Shown: in pieces, positions 43,614-51,388 of the stretch | Numbering within the stretch: the stretch's first letter is position 1 | Layout of the letters: each line of letters begins with the position of its first letter | Origin: Streptomyces bungoensis | GTDB taxonomy: Bacteria > Actinomycetota > Actinomycetes > Streptomycetales > Streptomycetaceae | Direction: 5' to 3' | NCBI RefSeq assembly: GCF_001514215.1 | Contig: NZ_KQ948851.1 | Location: 829,279-893,278 of the forward strand | Length of the DNA: 64,000 nt | Translations under genes and position numbers: made by a program | Notes under the pieces: generated by a model | What the model was told of the DNA's origin: nothing | What the model saw: only the letters and a program-made list of their open reading frames with translations | Databases searched by the model: none

Positions 43614-45182
43614 TCAGCGGCGAAAGCCCAGCAGGCCGTGCAGGGTCGAGCCGCGCGAGGTGGTCGCGGCCGCCTTCGCCGTCAGGGGCTCGGGGCCGGG
43701 CGACTTCTCGCAGACCGCGTCCGCCTCGCCGGTGCCGTGCGGCAGCGTGCCGTCGGCCAGATAGGCGGCCAGGTAGCCGTCGAGGCAGGCGTTGCCGCTC
43801 AGCGTGATGCCGTGGTTGCCGCCGCCGCGCTCCACCACCAGGCTCGAGCGGGCCAGCAGACGGTGGACCCGCACGCCACCGGGGTACGGCGTCGCGGCGT
43901 CGTCGGTCGCCTGGAACAGCAGCGCCGGCGGCAGCTCGGCGTTGGCGACGTCCACCCGCCGCAGCGGGCCCGTCGGCCAGAACGCGCAGGGTGCGTTGTA
44001 CCAGGCGTTGTTCCAGGCCATGAAGGGCGCCTTCCCGTACACCGACCGGGTGTCCGCCCGCCACCGGTTCCACGAGCGCGGCCAGAGCGCGTCACGGCAC
44101 TGCACCGCCGTGTAGACGCTGTACCCGTTGTCGCCCGAGGCGCCCACCGCGGCGAGGTTCCGGTACGCCTCCACCAGCGGCTCGGGATCGTGGTCGTTGG
44201 CGTAGGCCGCGAAGGCCTCGGCCAGGTACGGCCAGTAGCCGTCGTAGTAGCCGCCCGGGATGAAGGTGTCCTCCAGTTCGGCGGCGCCCACCTCGCCGCC
44301 GGCCGGCCGCTTCGCCAGGGCCGCCCGCATCGCGTACCACCTCGCCTCGACCCGCGCGGGGTCCGTGCCGAGCCGGTACCGGGCGTCGTGGCGGGCGATC
44401 CACGCCATCAGCGCGCGGTGGCGGTCGTCGAAGGCGTGGTCCTGGGCGAGGTTGTCCTCGTACCAGACCCCCGACGGGTCCACGATCGAGTCCAGCACCA
44501 GGCGGCGCACCCGCTCCGGGAACAGCTTCGCGTAGACCGCGCCGAGGTAGGTGCCGTAGGAGTAGCCGAAGTAGGTGAGCTGCCGCGCGCCCAGGGCCTG
44601 CCGTACCGCGTCCATGTCGCGGGCCGCGTCGGCCGTGTTCAGGTACGGCAGCACGCGCGCGTACCGGCGGCCGCAGGCGGCGGCGAAGGACTCGGCGCGC
44701 GCCAGGTTCCGCCGCTCCAGCTCGGGCGTGGCGGGGACGGTGTCCGGGCGCACGGGCCGGAAGTGGCCGGGCGCGCAGTCCAGGGCCGGGGTGCTGCGCC
44801 CCACGCCGCGCGGGTCGAAGCCGATCACGTCGTACCGGGCCGCCACCTTCTCGGGCAGCGCGGAGGCGACGAACCCGGCGAGGGTCAGACCGCTGCCGCC
44901 GGGGCCGCCCGGGTTGACCAGCAGCGGGCCCTGGGAGGTGGGCGCGGTGTGCGGCACGCGCGACAGGGCCAGGGTGATCTGCGTGCCCGACGGGTTCGCG
45001 TGGTCCAGCGGCACCTTCAGGGACGCGCACTGCAACCTCGGGTAGTCGCTGGTGCCGCACGCCTTCCAGGTGAGCCCCGGCGCGGGAGCGGCGCCGGACG
45101 CCCGGGCGGGCAGGACCGTGACCGAGCCCGCCAGCACGACGCCGGCGGCGGCTGCGCACAGCACCGCTGCGCGTCTTCTCAT
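43614..45182 (-). CDS. secreted alpha/beta-hydrolase peptidase (tripeptidyl-aminopeptidase-like)
   Basis: 522 residues with signal peptide (MRRR, hydrophobic to about residue 29). Motifs: LLVNPGGPGGSG (oxyanion region), GFDPRGVGRSTP, nucleophile S208 in FGYSYGTYLG, Asp in FQATDDAATPY and His in GGGNHGITLSG. This resembles Streptomyces secreted tripeptidyl aminopeptidases (SlpD/SlpE, TAP family). It would release tripeptides or act on short peptides extracellularly. Two palindromes upstream (45262-45273, 45286-45295) may regulate it. Confidence 0.9.
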   Translation of the reverse strand: MRRRAAVLCAAAAGVVLAGSVTVLPARASGAAPAPGLTWKACGTSDYPRLQCASLKVPLDHANPSGTQITLALSRVPHTAPTSQGPLLVNPGGPGGSGLTLAGFVASALPEKVAARYDVIGFDPRGVGRSTPALDCAPGHFRPVRPDTVPATPELERRNLARAESFAAACGRRYARVLPYLNTADAARDMDAVRQALGARQLTYFGYSYGTYLGAVYAKLFPERVRRLVLDSIVDPSGVWYEDNLAQDHAFDDRHRALMAWIARHDARYRLGTDPARVEARWYAMRAALAKRPAGGEVGAAELEDTFIPGGYYDGYWPYLAEAFAAYANDHDPEPLVEAYRNLAAVGASGDNGYSVYTAVQCRDALWPRSWNRWRADTRSVYGKAPFMAWNNAWYNAPCAFWPTGPLRRVDVANAELPPALLFQATDDAATPYPGGVRVHRLLARSSLVVERGGGNHGITLSGNACLDGYLAAYLADGTLPHGTGEADAVCEKSPGPEPLTAKAAATTSRGSTLHGLLGFRR

Positions 45183-45261
45183 GGGGCCTCCCGGGACGGC
45201 GGGTGACGCGAGCCGCGCGGCTCACGGCTCTCGCCGCATCGTCCCGGCGTCGGCGCCCGGA

Positions 45262-45295
45262 AGAACGCGTTCTGGCCATAGTTGACCCAATTGGG
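45262..45295. promoter_or_regulatory. two palindromes upstream of the secreted peptidase gene
   Basis: AGAACGCGTTCT (45262-45273, 12-bp perfect) and CCCAATTGGG (45286-45295). They lie 80-113 bases before the ATG at 45182 (minus strand). Candidate operator sites; the 207-bp gap to 45389 contains no gene I can support. Confidence 0.35.
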
Positions 45296-45389
45296 CCGAG
45301 GGATGCCCTCCAACGCCGAGGCCGGGCGCGCCGAACCGGCCCGGCCGTGCGCTCGCGGCGACGCGGGACGAACCGGGACCGAGTGGCCG

Positions 45390-46100
45390 TCAAGGGCGAG
45401 CCGGCCCCCGGTGCGCCGACGCGTCCTCGGCGCGTTCGCCGAGCAGGAGTGCGGCGACCGCCTCCGGTGCCTCGTGCATGGCGTCGTGACCGGTCGGCAG
45501 GTCGTGGACCCGCCATTCGGGATCGGCTCGGAGCCGGGTGCGCAGTTCGGTGAACGGCGTCCGGTCCGCCCATCCCGAGCAGTAGACGAACTCCCGGCGG
45601 GGGATCCGGGCGAGCGCTCCCGTGAGCCGGACGCCCTGCAGGAAGGAGGCGAAGGGGTGGGGGCGGCGGCGGGGATCGCCGCCGTCGGGCGGCCGGACGG
45701 CGTAGCCGTTGGCCGCGGCGCCGGCAGCGAACACCTCCCGGTAGCGCTCGGTCGTCGACGACCAGCACGACTCGCCGTCGCGGGGTACGTAGGCGTCGAG
45801 ATGCACCAGCCGGGAGATCCGGCCGCCGGCCCGATCGGCGGCGGCGGCGATCACCATCCCGCCGTAGCTGTGACCGACCAGTGTGGCATCGGCGACGCGG
45901 GTGCGATCGAGGAGCCGCAGCACGTCGTCGGCGTGCGTGTCGAGATTGGCGGCCGCGACCGTCGCGCCGTCGTCGTCCGGCCTCAGACCGGTCAGGGTCA
46001 TGGCGTGCACGGCGTGACCGGCACGCTCCAGCAGCGGAACCACCGCCTCGAACGACCAGGCGCCGTGCCAGCCACCGGGCACGAGGACGAACGTCGCCAT
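45390..46100 (-). CDS. alpha/beta-hydrolase fold protein
   Basis: 236 residues. Motifs: FVLVPGGWHGAW, then VGHSYGG with nucleophile S78, LVHLDAYVPRDG, and terminal LPTGHDAMHEAPEAVA with the catalytic His. It resembles small esterases/salicylate-type esterase-like hydrolases. No signal peptide. Divergent from the AraC regulator gene, so it is the likely regulated target. Confidence 0.85.
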   Translation of the reverse strand: MATFVLVPGGWHGAWSFEAVVPLLERAGHAVHAMTLTGLRPDDDGATVAAANLDTHADDVLRLLDRTRVADATLVGHSYGGMVIAAAADRAGGRISRLVHLDAYVPRDGESCWSSTTERYREVFAAGAAANGYAVRPPDGGDPRRRPHPFASFLQGVRLTGALARIPRREFVYCSGWADRTPFTELRTRLRADPEWRVHDLPTGHDAMHEAPEAVAALLLGERAEDASAHRGPARP

Positions 46101-46204
46101 GCGTCTCCCCTTCTCTCGGGCCCTTCGCGCGACCGAAGGCCACTTCGCATGGAGGCAGTGTCACGAGATCGACGTCCGGCCGGCCACCGGTATGCTGCCA
46201 ACTC

Positions 46205-46999
46205 GTGCCTGTTCGCCGCCAACCTTCCCCGATCGCCGGGGCGACGTCGCACATATGGCCGTCCGGCGGGCGCCACCTCTGGCCGTCCGGCGAAACGAGC
46301 CCGCCGCAGACGCACGCTCGGGGACACCTGGTGTACGCGGCCGGCGGCGTCCTGGCGGTCCACACCGAGCGCGGCACGTCGATCGTTCCCGCCAACCGCG
46401 TCGCCTGGACCCCCGGCGGGTTCGGGCACTACCACCGCGCCCACGGCGACACCGACATGCGGATCGTCTTCCTCACGCCGTCCGTCGCCCGGCTCCTGCC
46501 GGACCGCCCCGCCGTGTTCCTGGCCTCCGGCCTCGCCCGCGAGGTCCTGCTCGCCCTGACCGGCCCCCGCGACCACGACGACGCCGCGCCGCACTACAGC
46601 CGCTCCGCGCGCGCCCGCCTCCTGCGGGTCCTCGTCGACGAACTCCGCGAAGCACGCGAGCAGCCGCTGCAGCTGCCGGAGCCGCGGGACGACCGGCTGC
46701 GAGCCGTCGCCCGGATGCTGTCGGAGAGGCCGGCGGACAACGCCACGCTCGCCGAACTCGGGAAGGCGATCGGAGCCGGCACCCGCACCCTGAGCCGGCT
46801 GCTGCGCACCGAACTCGGCATGACGTTCTACGAGTGGCGCACGCACCTGCGCGTCTACCACGCGCTCGTCCTCCTCGCCGACGGCCACGACACCACCCGA
46901 ACCGCCCACGCCTGCGGATGGGCCAACCCCAGCAGCTTCATCGCGGCGTTCACCGACATCGTCGGCACGACCCCGGGCCGCTACCGGACCAGGTCCTAG
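46205..46999 (+). CDS. AraC-family transcriptional regulator with N-terminal cupin
   Basis: 264 residues if started at GTG 46205; no good ribosome site is visible and the frame is open further upstream, so the start is uncertain. N-terminal cupin-like part: HARGHLVYAAGGVLAVHTERG, IVPANRVAWTPGGF. The C-terminal AraC helix-turn-helix pair runs from about 175 to 264, with NATLAELGKAIGAGTRTLSRL and GWANPSSFIAAFTDIVGTTPGRYR. It is divergent from the alpha/beta-hydrolase gene and probably controls it. Confidence 0.85.
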   Translation: MPVRRQPSPIAGATSHIWPSGGRHLWPSGETSPPQTHARGHLVYAAGGVLAVHTERGTSIVPANRVAWTPGGFGHYHRAHGDTDMRIVFLTPSVARLLPDRPAVFLASGLAREVLLALTGPRDHDDAAPHYSRSARARLLRVLVDELREAREQPLQLPEPRDDRLRAVARMLSERPADNATLAELGKAIGAGTRTLSRLLRTELGMTFYEWRTHLRVYHALVLLADGHDTTRTAHACGWANPSSFIAAFTDIVGTTPGRYRTRS

Positions 47000-47038
47000 C
47001 GGAGTCCGGCAGCGGACACCGGCTCGCGCACCGCCCTC

Positions 47039-48076
47039 TCAGATCAGGGTGAGCTGGGTCGGCTCGGACCCGGCCCGCGGTTCCGGCTCCGCCGGCCGGA
47101 CGCGCCGGGACAGGCTCGCGCGCGTGGGGCCGATGCCGTACTCCCGGGCCAGGTCGTGCACCTGACGGGTGATCCGGCGCTGGTACCACCGCGGCGCGTA
47201 GGCGCCCTCCGCGTACAGCCGCTCGTAGCGGCGCACCAGGTGCGGGTGGTGCTGCCCGAGCCACGCCATGAACCACTCCCGGGCACCCGGCCGCAGATGC
47301 AGCACCAGCGGCGTCACCGAGGTGGCCCCGGCCGCCGCGATCGCCCGCACCGTCGCGCGCAGTTGCCCCGGGTCGTCGCTCAGGAAGGGAATGACCGGCG
47401 CCATCAGCACCCCGCAGCCGATCCCGTGCTCGCCGAGGACCCGCACGACGTCCAGGCGGCGCTCGGGCGCGGGCGTGCCCGGCTCGACCGTGCGCCACAG
47501 CGCGGGGTCGGTGAAGCCCACCGACACCGAGATGCCCACGTCGGTCACCTCGGCCGCGCGCACCAGCAGGTCCAGGTCGCGCAGGATCAGCGTGCCCTTG
47601 GTCAGGATCGAGAACGGGTTCGCGTGCTCGGTGAGGGCGGAGATGATGCCCGGCATCAGCCGGTAGCGGCCCTCGGCGCGCTGGTAGCAGTCGACGTTCG
47701 TGCCCATCGCCACGTGGTCGCCCTGCCAGCGGCGCGAGGCCAGCTGGCGGCGCAGCAGCTCGGGGGCGTTGACCTTCACCACGATCTGGCTGTCGAAGCC
47801 GAGGCCCGTGTCCAGGTCCAGGTAGCTGTGCGTCTTGCGCGCGAAGCAGTAGACGCACGCGTGCGAGCAGCCCCGGTAGGGGTTCACCGTCCACTCGAAC
47901 GGCATGCGCGAGGCGCCCGGCACCCGGTTGAGGATCGAGCGGGCCCGCACCTCGTGGAAGGTCATCCCGCGGAACTCGGGCGTGTCGAAGGTGCGGGTGG
48001 TGACGGCGTCCGCGCCGAACAGCGCGGCGTCGGCCCGGCCGTGTTCGGCCTCGCCCGTGAGGTTCTCCCAGCGCAT
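47039..48076 (-). CDS. Rv2578c-type radical SAM protein
   Basis: 345 residues from ATG 48076 (GAGGAGG 6 bases upstream). The radical SAM [4Fe-4S] motif is C70-x3-C74-x2-C77 in RGCSHACVYCFAR, followed by GTNVDCYQRAEGRYRLMPG and ILTKGTLILRDLDLL. It matches the group named after mycobacterial Rv2578c, distantly related to spore photoproduct lyase. The reaction is unknown. A LexA-type box lies 34 bp upstream, suggesting SOS control. Confidence 0.88.
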   Translation of the reverse strand: MRWENLTGEAEHGRADAALFGADAVTTRTFDTPEFRGMTFHEVRARSILNRVPGASRMPFEWTVNPYRGCSHACVYCFARKTHSYLDLDTGLGFDSQIVVKVNAPELLRRQLASRRWQGDHVAMGTNVDCYQRAEGRYRLMPGIISALTEHANPFSILTKGTLILRDLDLLVRAAEVTDVGISVSVGFTDPALWRTVEPGTPAPERRLDVVRVLGEHGIGCGVLMAPVIPFLSDDPGQLRATVRAIAAAGATSVTPLVLHLRPGAREWFMAWLGQHHPHLVRRYERLYAEGAYAPRWYQRRITRQVHDLAREYGIGPTRASLSRRVRPAEPEPRAGSEPTQLTLI

Positions 48077-48109
48077 GACGCCTCCTCGGTAGCACTGCCG
48101 CCCACAATA

Positions 48110-48121
48110 GAACATCTGTTC
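48110..48121. promoter_or_regulatory. LexA/SOS-type box GAAC-N4-GTTC
   Basis: GAACATCTGTTC is a perfect match to the actinobacterial/Gram-positive SOS-box core GAAC-N4-GTTC. On the minus strand it directly abuts TATTGT (48104-48109), a plausible -10, so LexA bound here would block the radical SAM promoter. It lies between divergent genes; the SRPBCC gene starts 91 bp away. Confidence 0.75.
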
Positions 48122-48211
48122 CCATGATCGTGCGCACCCCGATTTGGGCGGCCGGGCGCCGGGGTGGTTGGCTTGCCCCAAGCTCGTGCGAACAGGTCCT
48201 GGAGGAATGCA

Positions 48212-48655
48212 ATGGCGCAGGTCGAGGCCACTACGGAGCGGGTCGTCGCGGCGGACGCGGAGAAGGTGTTCGACGCCCTCGCCGACTACCGCGACACGCG
48301 GCGCAAGCTGCTGCCCGAGCACTTCAGCGAGTACGAGGTGCGCGAGGGCGGCGACGGCGAGGGCACCCTCGTCCACTGGAAGCTCCAGGCCACCAGCAAG
48401 CGGGTGCGCGACTGCCTCCTGGAGGTCACCGAGCCCACCGACGGCGAGCTGGTCGAGAAGGACCGCAACTCCTCCATGGTCACCACCTGGCGCGTCACCC
48501 CGGCGGGCGAGGGGAAGTCCCGGGTCGTCGCCACCACGACCTGGAAGGGCGCCGGCGGCATCGGCGGCTTCTTCGAGAAGACCTTCGCGCCCAAGGGCCT
48601 CGGCCGCATCTACGACGCGATCCTCGCCAACCTCGCCGCCGAGGTCGAGAAGTAG
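48212..48655 (+). CDS. SRPBCC-family (START/Bet v 1-like) protein
   Basis: 147 residues from ATG 48212 (GGAGG 6 bases upstream). Features: VEATTERVVAADAEKVFDAL, TLVHWKLQATSKRVRDCLL, WKGAGGIGGFFEKTFAPKGL and a C-terminal long helix, the usual SRPBCC helix-grip fold that binds hydrophobic ligands. No catalytic residues. Ligand unknown. Followed by a strong terminator hairpin. Confidence 0.85.
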   Translation: MAQVEATTERVVAADAEKVFDALADYRDTRRKLLPEHFSEYEVREGGDGEGTLVHWKLQATSKRVRDCLLEVTEPTDGELVEKDRNSSMVTTWRVTPAGEGKSRVVATTTWKGAGGIGGFFEKTFAPKGLGRIYDAILANLAAEVEK

Positions 48656-48665
48656 CCCGCGCCCC

Positions 48666-48700
48666 CCGGTGACGGGGCGCCGCGTGCGCCCCGTCACCGG
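48666..48700. terminator. terminator hairpin after the SRPBCC gene
   Basis: Perfect 14-bp arms: CCGGTGACGGGGCG (48666-48679) and CGCCCCGTCACCGG (48687-48700), 7-base loop, starting 10 bases after the stop codon. Confidence 0.8.
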
Positions 48701-48809
48701 TTCGGGTGGATCCCGGTTCGGACCGGGATGATGCCGTAACCACCCGTACTTGTTCGCAGTTGCCGCCGTACGCGGGACAGTGCGACAGGTACGACGAGGG
48801 GAGCGGTAC

Positions 48810-51233
48810 GTGGGCGGGACGACTCTGGTGCGGGACGAACCGGTCACGGCGCCGGCCGGCGCACCCGCGCCACCGCACCCCCAACCCGCCGAGCTCCCGC
48901 CGCGCCGCGTCCGGCTGGTCTTCGTCGGGCTGATGCTCGCCCTGCTGCTGGCCGCCCTGGACCAGATGATCGTCGCCACCGCGCTGCCGAAGATCGTCGG
49001 CGAGCTGCACGGCCTGGACAGGATGTCCTGGGCGATCACCGCCTACCTGCTCACCTCCACCATCGGCCTGCCCCTGTACGGCAAGGCCGGCGACCTCCTC
49101 GGCCGCAAGGGCGTCTTCCAGTTCGCGATCCTGGCCTTCGTCGCCGGCTCCGCCCTCGCCGGCCGGGCGCAGACCATGGACCAGCTCATCGCCTTCCGGG
49201 CCGTCCAGGGCGTCGGCGCGGGCGGGCTCATGATCGGGGTGCAGGCGATCATCGCCGACATCGTGCCGCCCCGGCAGCGCGGCCGCTACATGGGCCTCAT
49301 CGGCGCCGCCTTCGGCCTCGCCTCCGTCGCCGGACCGCTGCTCGGCGGCTACTTCACCGACCACCTCTCCTGGCGCTGGTGCTTCTACGTCAACGTGCCC
49401 TTCGGCCTGGTCACCCTGGCCGTCGTCACCGTCGTGCTGAAGCTCCCCAGGCCGCGGGCGAAGGCCCGCCTCGACGTCCTCGGCGCCCTGCTGCTCGCCA
49501 CCGCCTCCACCTGCCTGGTGCTGCTGACCAGCTGGGGCGGCACCGAGTACGCCTGGGACTCCCGGCGGATCGTCGCACTCGGCGCGGGCGCCCTCGCCGC
49601 CACCGCGCTCTTCCTCGTCGCCGAGCACTTCGCGGCCGAACCCGTCATCCCGCTCCGGCTGTTCCGGGACCCGGTCTTCGTCGTCACCGCCCTGGTCGGC
49701 CTCGTCATCGGCGTCGCCCTGTTCGGCGCGGCCAGCTACCTGCCGACCTTCCTGCAGATGGTGGACGGGGCCAGCGCCACCGGGTCCGGGCTGCTGATGC
49801 TGCCCATGATGGCCGGCATCGTCGGCGCCTCGGTCATCGGCGGACAGCTCATCAGCCACACCGGCCGCTACAAGCTCTACCCCGTCCTCGGAGCGGCCGT
49901 CTCCACCCTCGGCATGTGGCTGCTGTCCCGCCTCGCGGCCGACACGCCCCGGCTGCACTACAGCATCTGGATGGCCGTCCTCGGCGCCGGCATCGGCCTG
50001 GTCATGCCCGTGCTCGTCCTCGCCGTGCAGAACTCCGTGCGCCCCGCCGACCTCGGCACCGCCACCAGCGCCAACAACTACTTCCGGCAGATCGGCGGCA
50101 GCGTCGGCGCCGCCGTCTTCGGCACCCTCTTCGCGGGCCGGCTCACCGACGCGCTGCGCCGCGAGCTGCCCCCGCGCGCGGGCGCCCGGCTGCCCGACCC
50201 CGAGTCCCTCACCCCGCAGCTCGTGCGCGCCCTGCCACCGGCCCTGCGCGACGCCTACGTCCGTGCCTACGCCGACGCGATGCCCCGGATCTTCCTCTAC
50301 CTCGTCCCGGTGCTCGCGCTCGGCCTGCTCATCGCCTTCTTCCTCAAGGAGAAACCGCTGGTGTCCCACCACGCCGCCGAAACGGAGCCCGCGTCCGTGA
50401 CCGCCGCCGTCCCGCAGGCCCGCCCCCAGCCCCAGGCCGGAGGCACCCCCCACTCACCCCGCCCGCCGCACGCCGCCGGCCTGCCGCTCTGCGGCACGGT
50501 GCAGCACCCCGACGGCACCGTCGTGCCCCGCGCGGCGCTCACCCTCATCGACGTCGCCGGACAGCAGATCGGGCGCGGTGCCAGCGGCGAGGACGGGCGC
50601 TACGCCCTCGCCACGCCCGGCACCGGCTCGTACGTGCTGATCGCCGCCGCGGGCGGCCACCAGCCGCAGGCCGTCTCCGTGACCGTCGGCGAGCGGCCCG
50701 TCGAGCTCGACGTCGTCCTCGGCGGCGCCGGACGCCTCGCCGGCAGTGTGCTCACCGCCGACGGCAGCCCCGTGCGGGACGCCACCGTCACCCTCACCAA
50801 CGTGCACGGCGAGGTCGTCGCCACCACCCGCAGCGGCCGGGAGGGCGGCTACGTCATCACCGAACTGGTCGCCGGCGAGTACACCCTGGCCTCCAGCGCG
50901 CCCGCCTTCCGCCCCGCCGCGCTCCCGGTCACCGTGCAGGCCGCCCGGGAGACCCGGCAGGACATCGAACTCGCGGGCGGGGCCGTCCTCAGGGGCACCG
51001 TCCGGGCGAGCGGCGGCCGGCCCGTGGAGGACGCGCGCGTGACGCTCCTCGACGCCGCCGGCAACGTCGTGGACACCCTCACCACGGGAGGCGACGGATC
51101 GTTCCGGTTCGTGGACCTCTCCTCCGGCGAGTACACCGTGATCGCCGCAGGTTACCCGCCGGTCGCCACGGTCCTGCAGGTCGCGGGCGGTGGCCGCACC
51201 GAACGCGACCTGCAACTGGGGCACGAGGACTGA
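48810..51233 (+). CDS. MFS (DHA2/EmrB-QacA type) exporter fused to three carboxypeptidase-regulatory-like domains
   Basis: 807 residues from GTG 48810, chosen for GGGGAG 7 bases upstream; earlier in-frame start at 48750 lacks this. Residues about 35-535 have roughly 14 membrane segments with the MFS signatures [17 protein letters not shown] (motif D1), [11 protein letters not shown] (motif A) and [19 protein letters not shown]. After a Pro-rich linker, residues 557-807 hold three repeats of about 82 residues (DG-x-V/x-[22 protein letters not shown]), typical of CarboxypepD_reg beta-sandwiches. Substrate unknown. The tail is on the cytoplasmic side if the topology is 14 TM. Confidence 0.9.
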   Translation: MGGTTLVRDEPVTAPAGAPAPPHPQPAELPPRRVRLVFVGLMLALLLAALDQMIVATALPKIVGELHGLDRMSWAITAYLLTSTIGLPLYGKAGDLLGRKGVFQFAILAFVAGSALAGRAQTMDQLIAFRAVQGVGAGGLMIGVQAIIADIVPPRQRGRYMGLIGAAFGLASVAGPLLGGYFTDHLSWRWCFYVNVPFGLVTLAVVTVVLKLPRPRAKARLDVLGALLLATASTCLVLLTSWGGTEYAWDSRRIVALGAGALAATALFLVAEHFAAEPVIPLRLFRDPVFVVTALVGLVIGVALFGAASYLPTFLQMVDGASATGSGLLMLPMMAGIVGASVIGGQLISHTGRYKLYPVLGAAVSTLGMWLLSRLAADTPRLHYSIWMAVLGAGIGLVMPVLVLAVQNSVRPADLGTATSANNYFRQIGGSVGAAVFGTLFAGRLTDALRRELPPRAGARLPDPESLTPQLVRALPPALRDAYVRAYADAMPRIFLYLVPVLALGLLIAFFLKEKPLVSHHAAETEPASVTAAVPQARPQPQAGGTPHSPRPPHAAGLPLCGTVQHPDGTVVPRAALTLIDVAGQQIGRGASGEDGRYALATPGTGSYVLIAAAGGHQPQAVSVTVGERPVELDVVLGGAGRLAGSVLTADGSPVRDATVTLTNVHGEVVATTRSGREGGYVITELVAGEYTLASSAPAFRPAALPVTVQAARETRQDIELAGGAVLRGTVRASGGRPVEDARVTLLDAAGNVVDTLTTGGDGSFRFVDLSSGEYTVIAAGYPPVATVLQVAGGGRTERDLQLGHED

Positions 51234-51388
51234 CGGGGGGCGCCCGCGGAGCGCGGGGCCGCGCGCCGGTGCGCCGCGGTGAAACCAATTCCAGGAATGC
51301 CACACATCGCAACCGGCCGCCGCCGTACCGTGGGTGACGGGGGAACAGATCGTTTGCGTGCAGCCTGCGGGGAGAGAGGGCCTGGGCC

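Noticed and set aside
45262..45273. AGAACGCGTTCT as a second LexA-type box
   Set aside because: The half sites are only two bases apart (GAAC-GC-GTTC), not the four of the SOS box.
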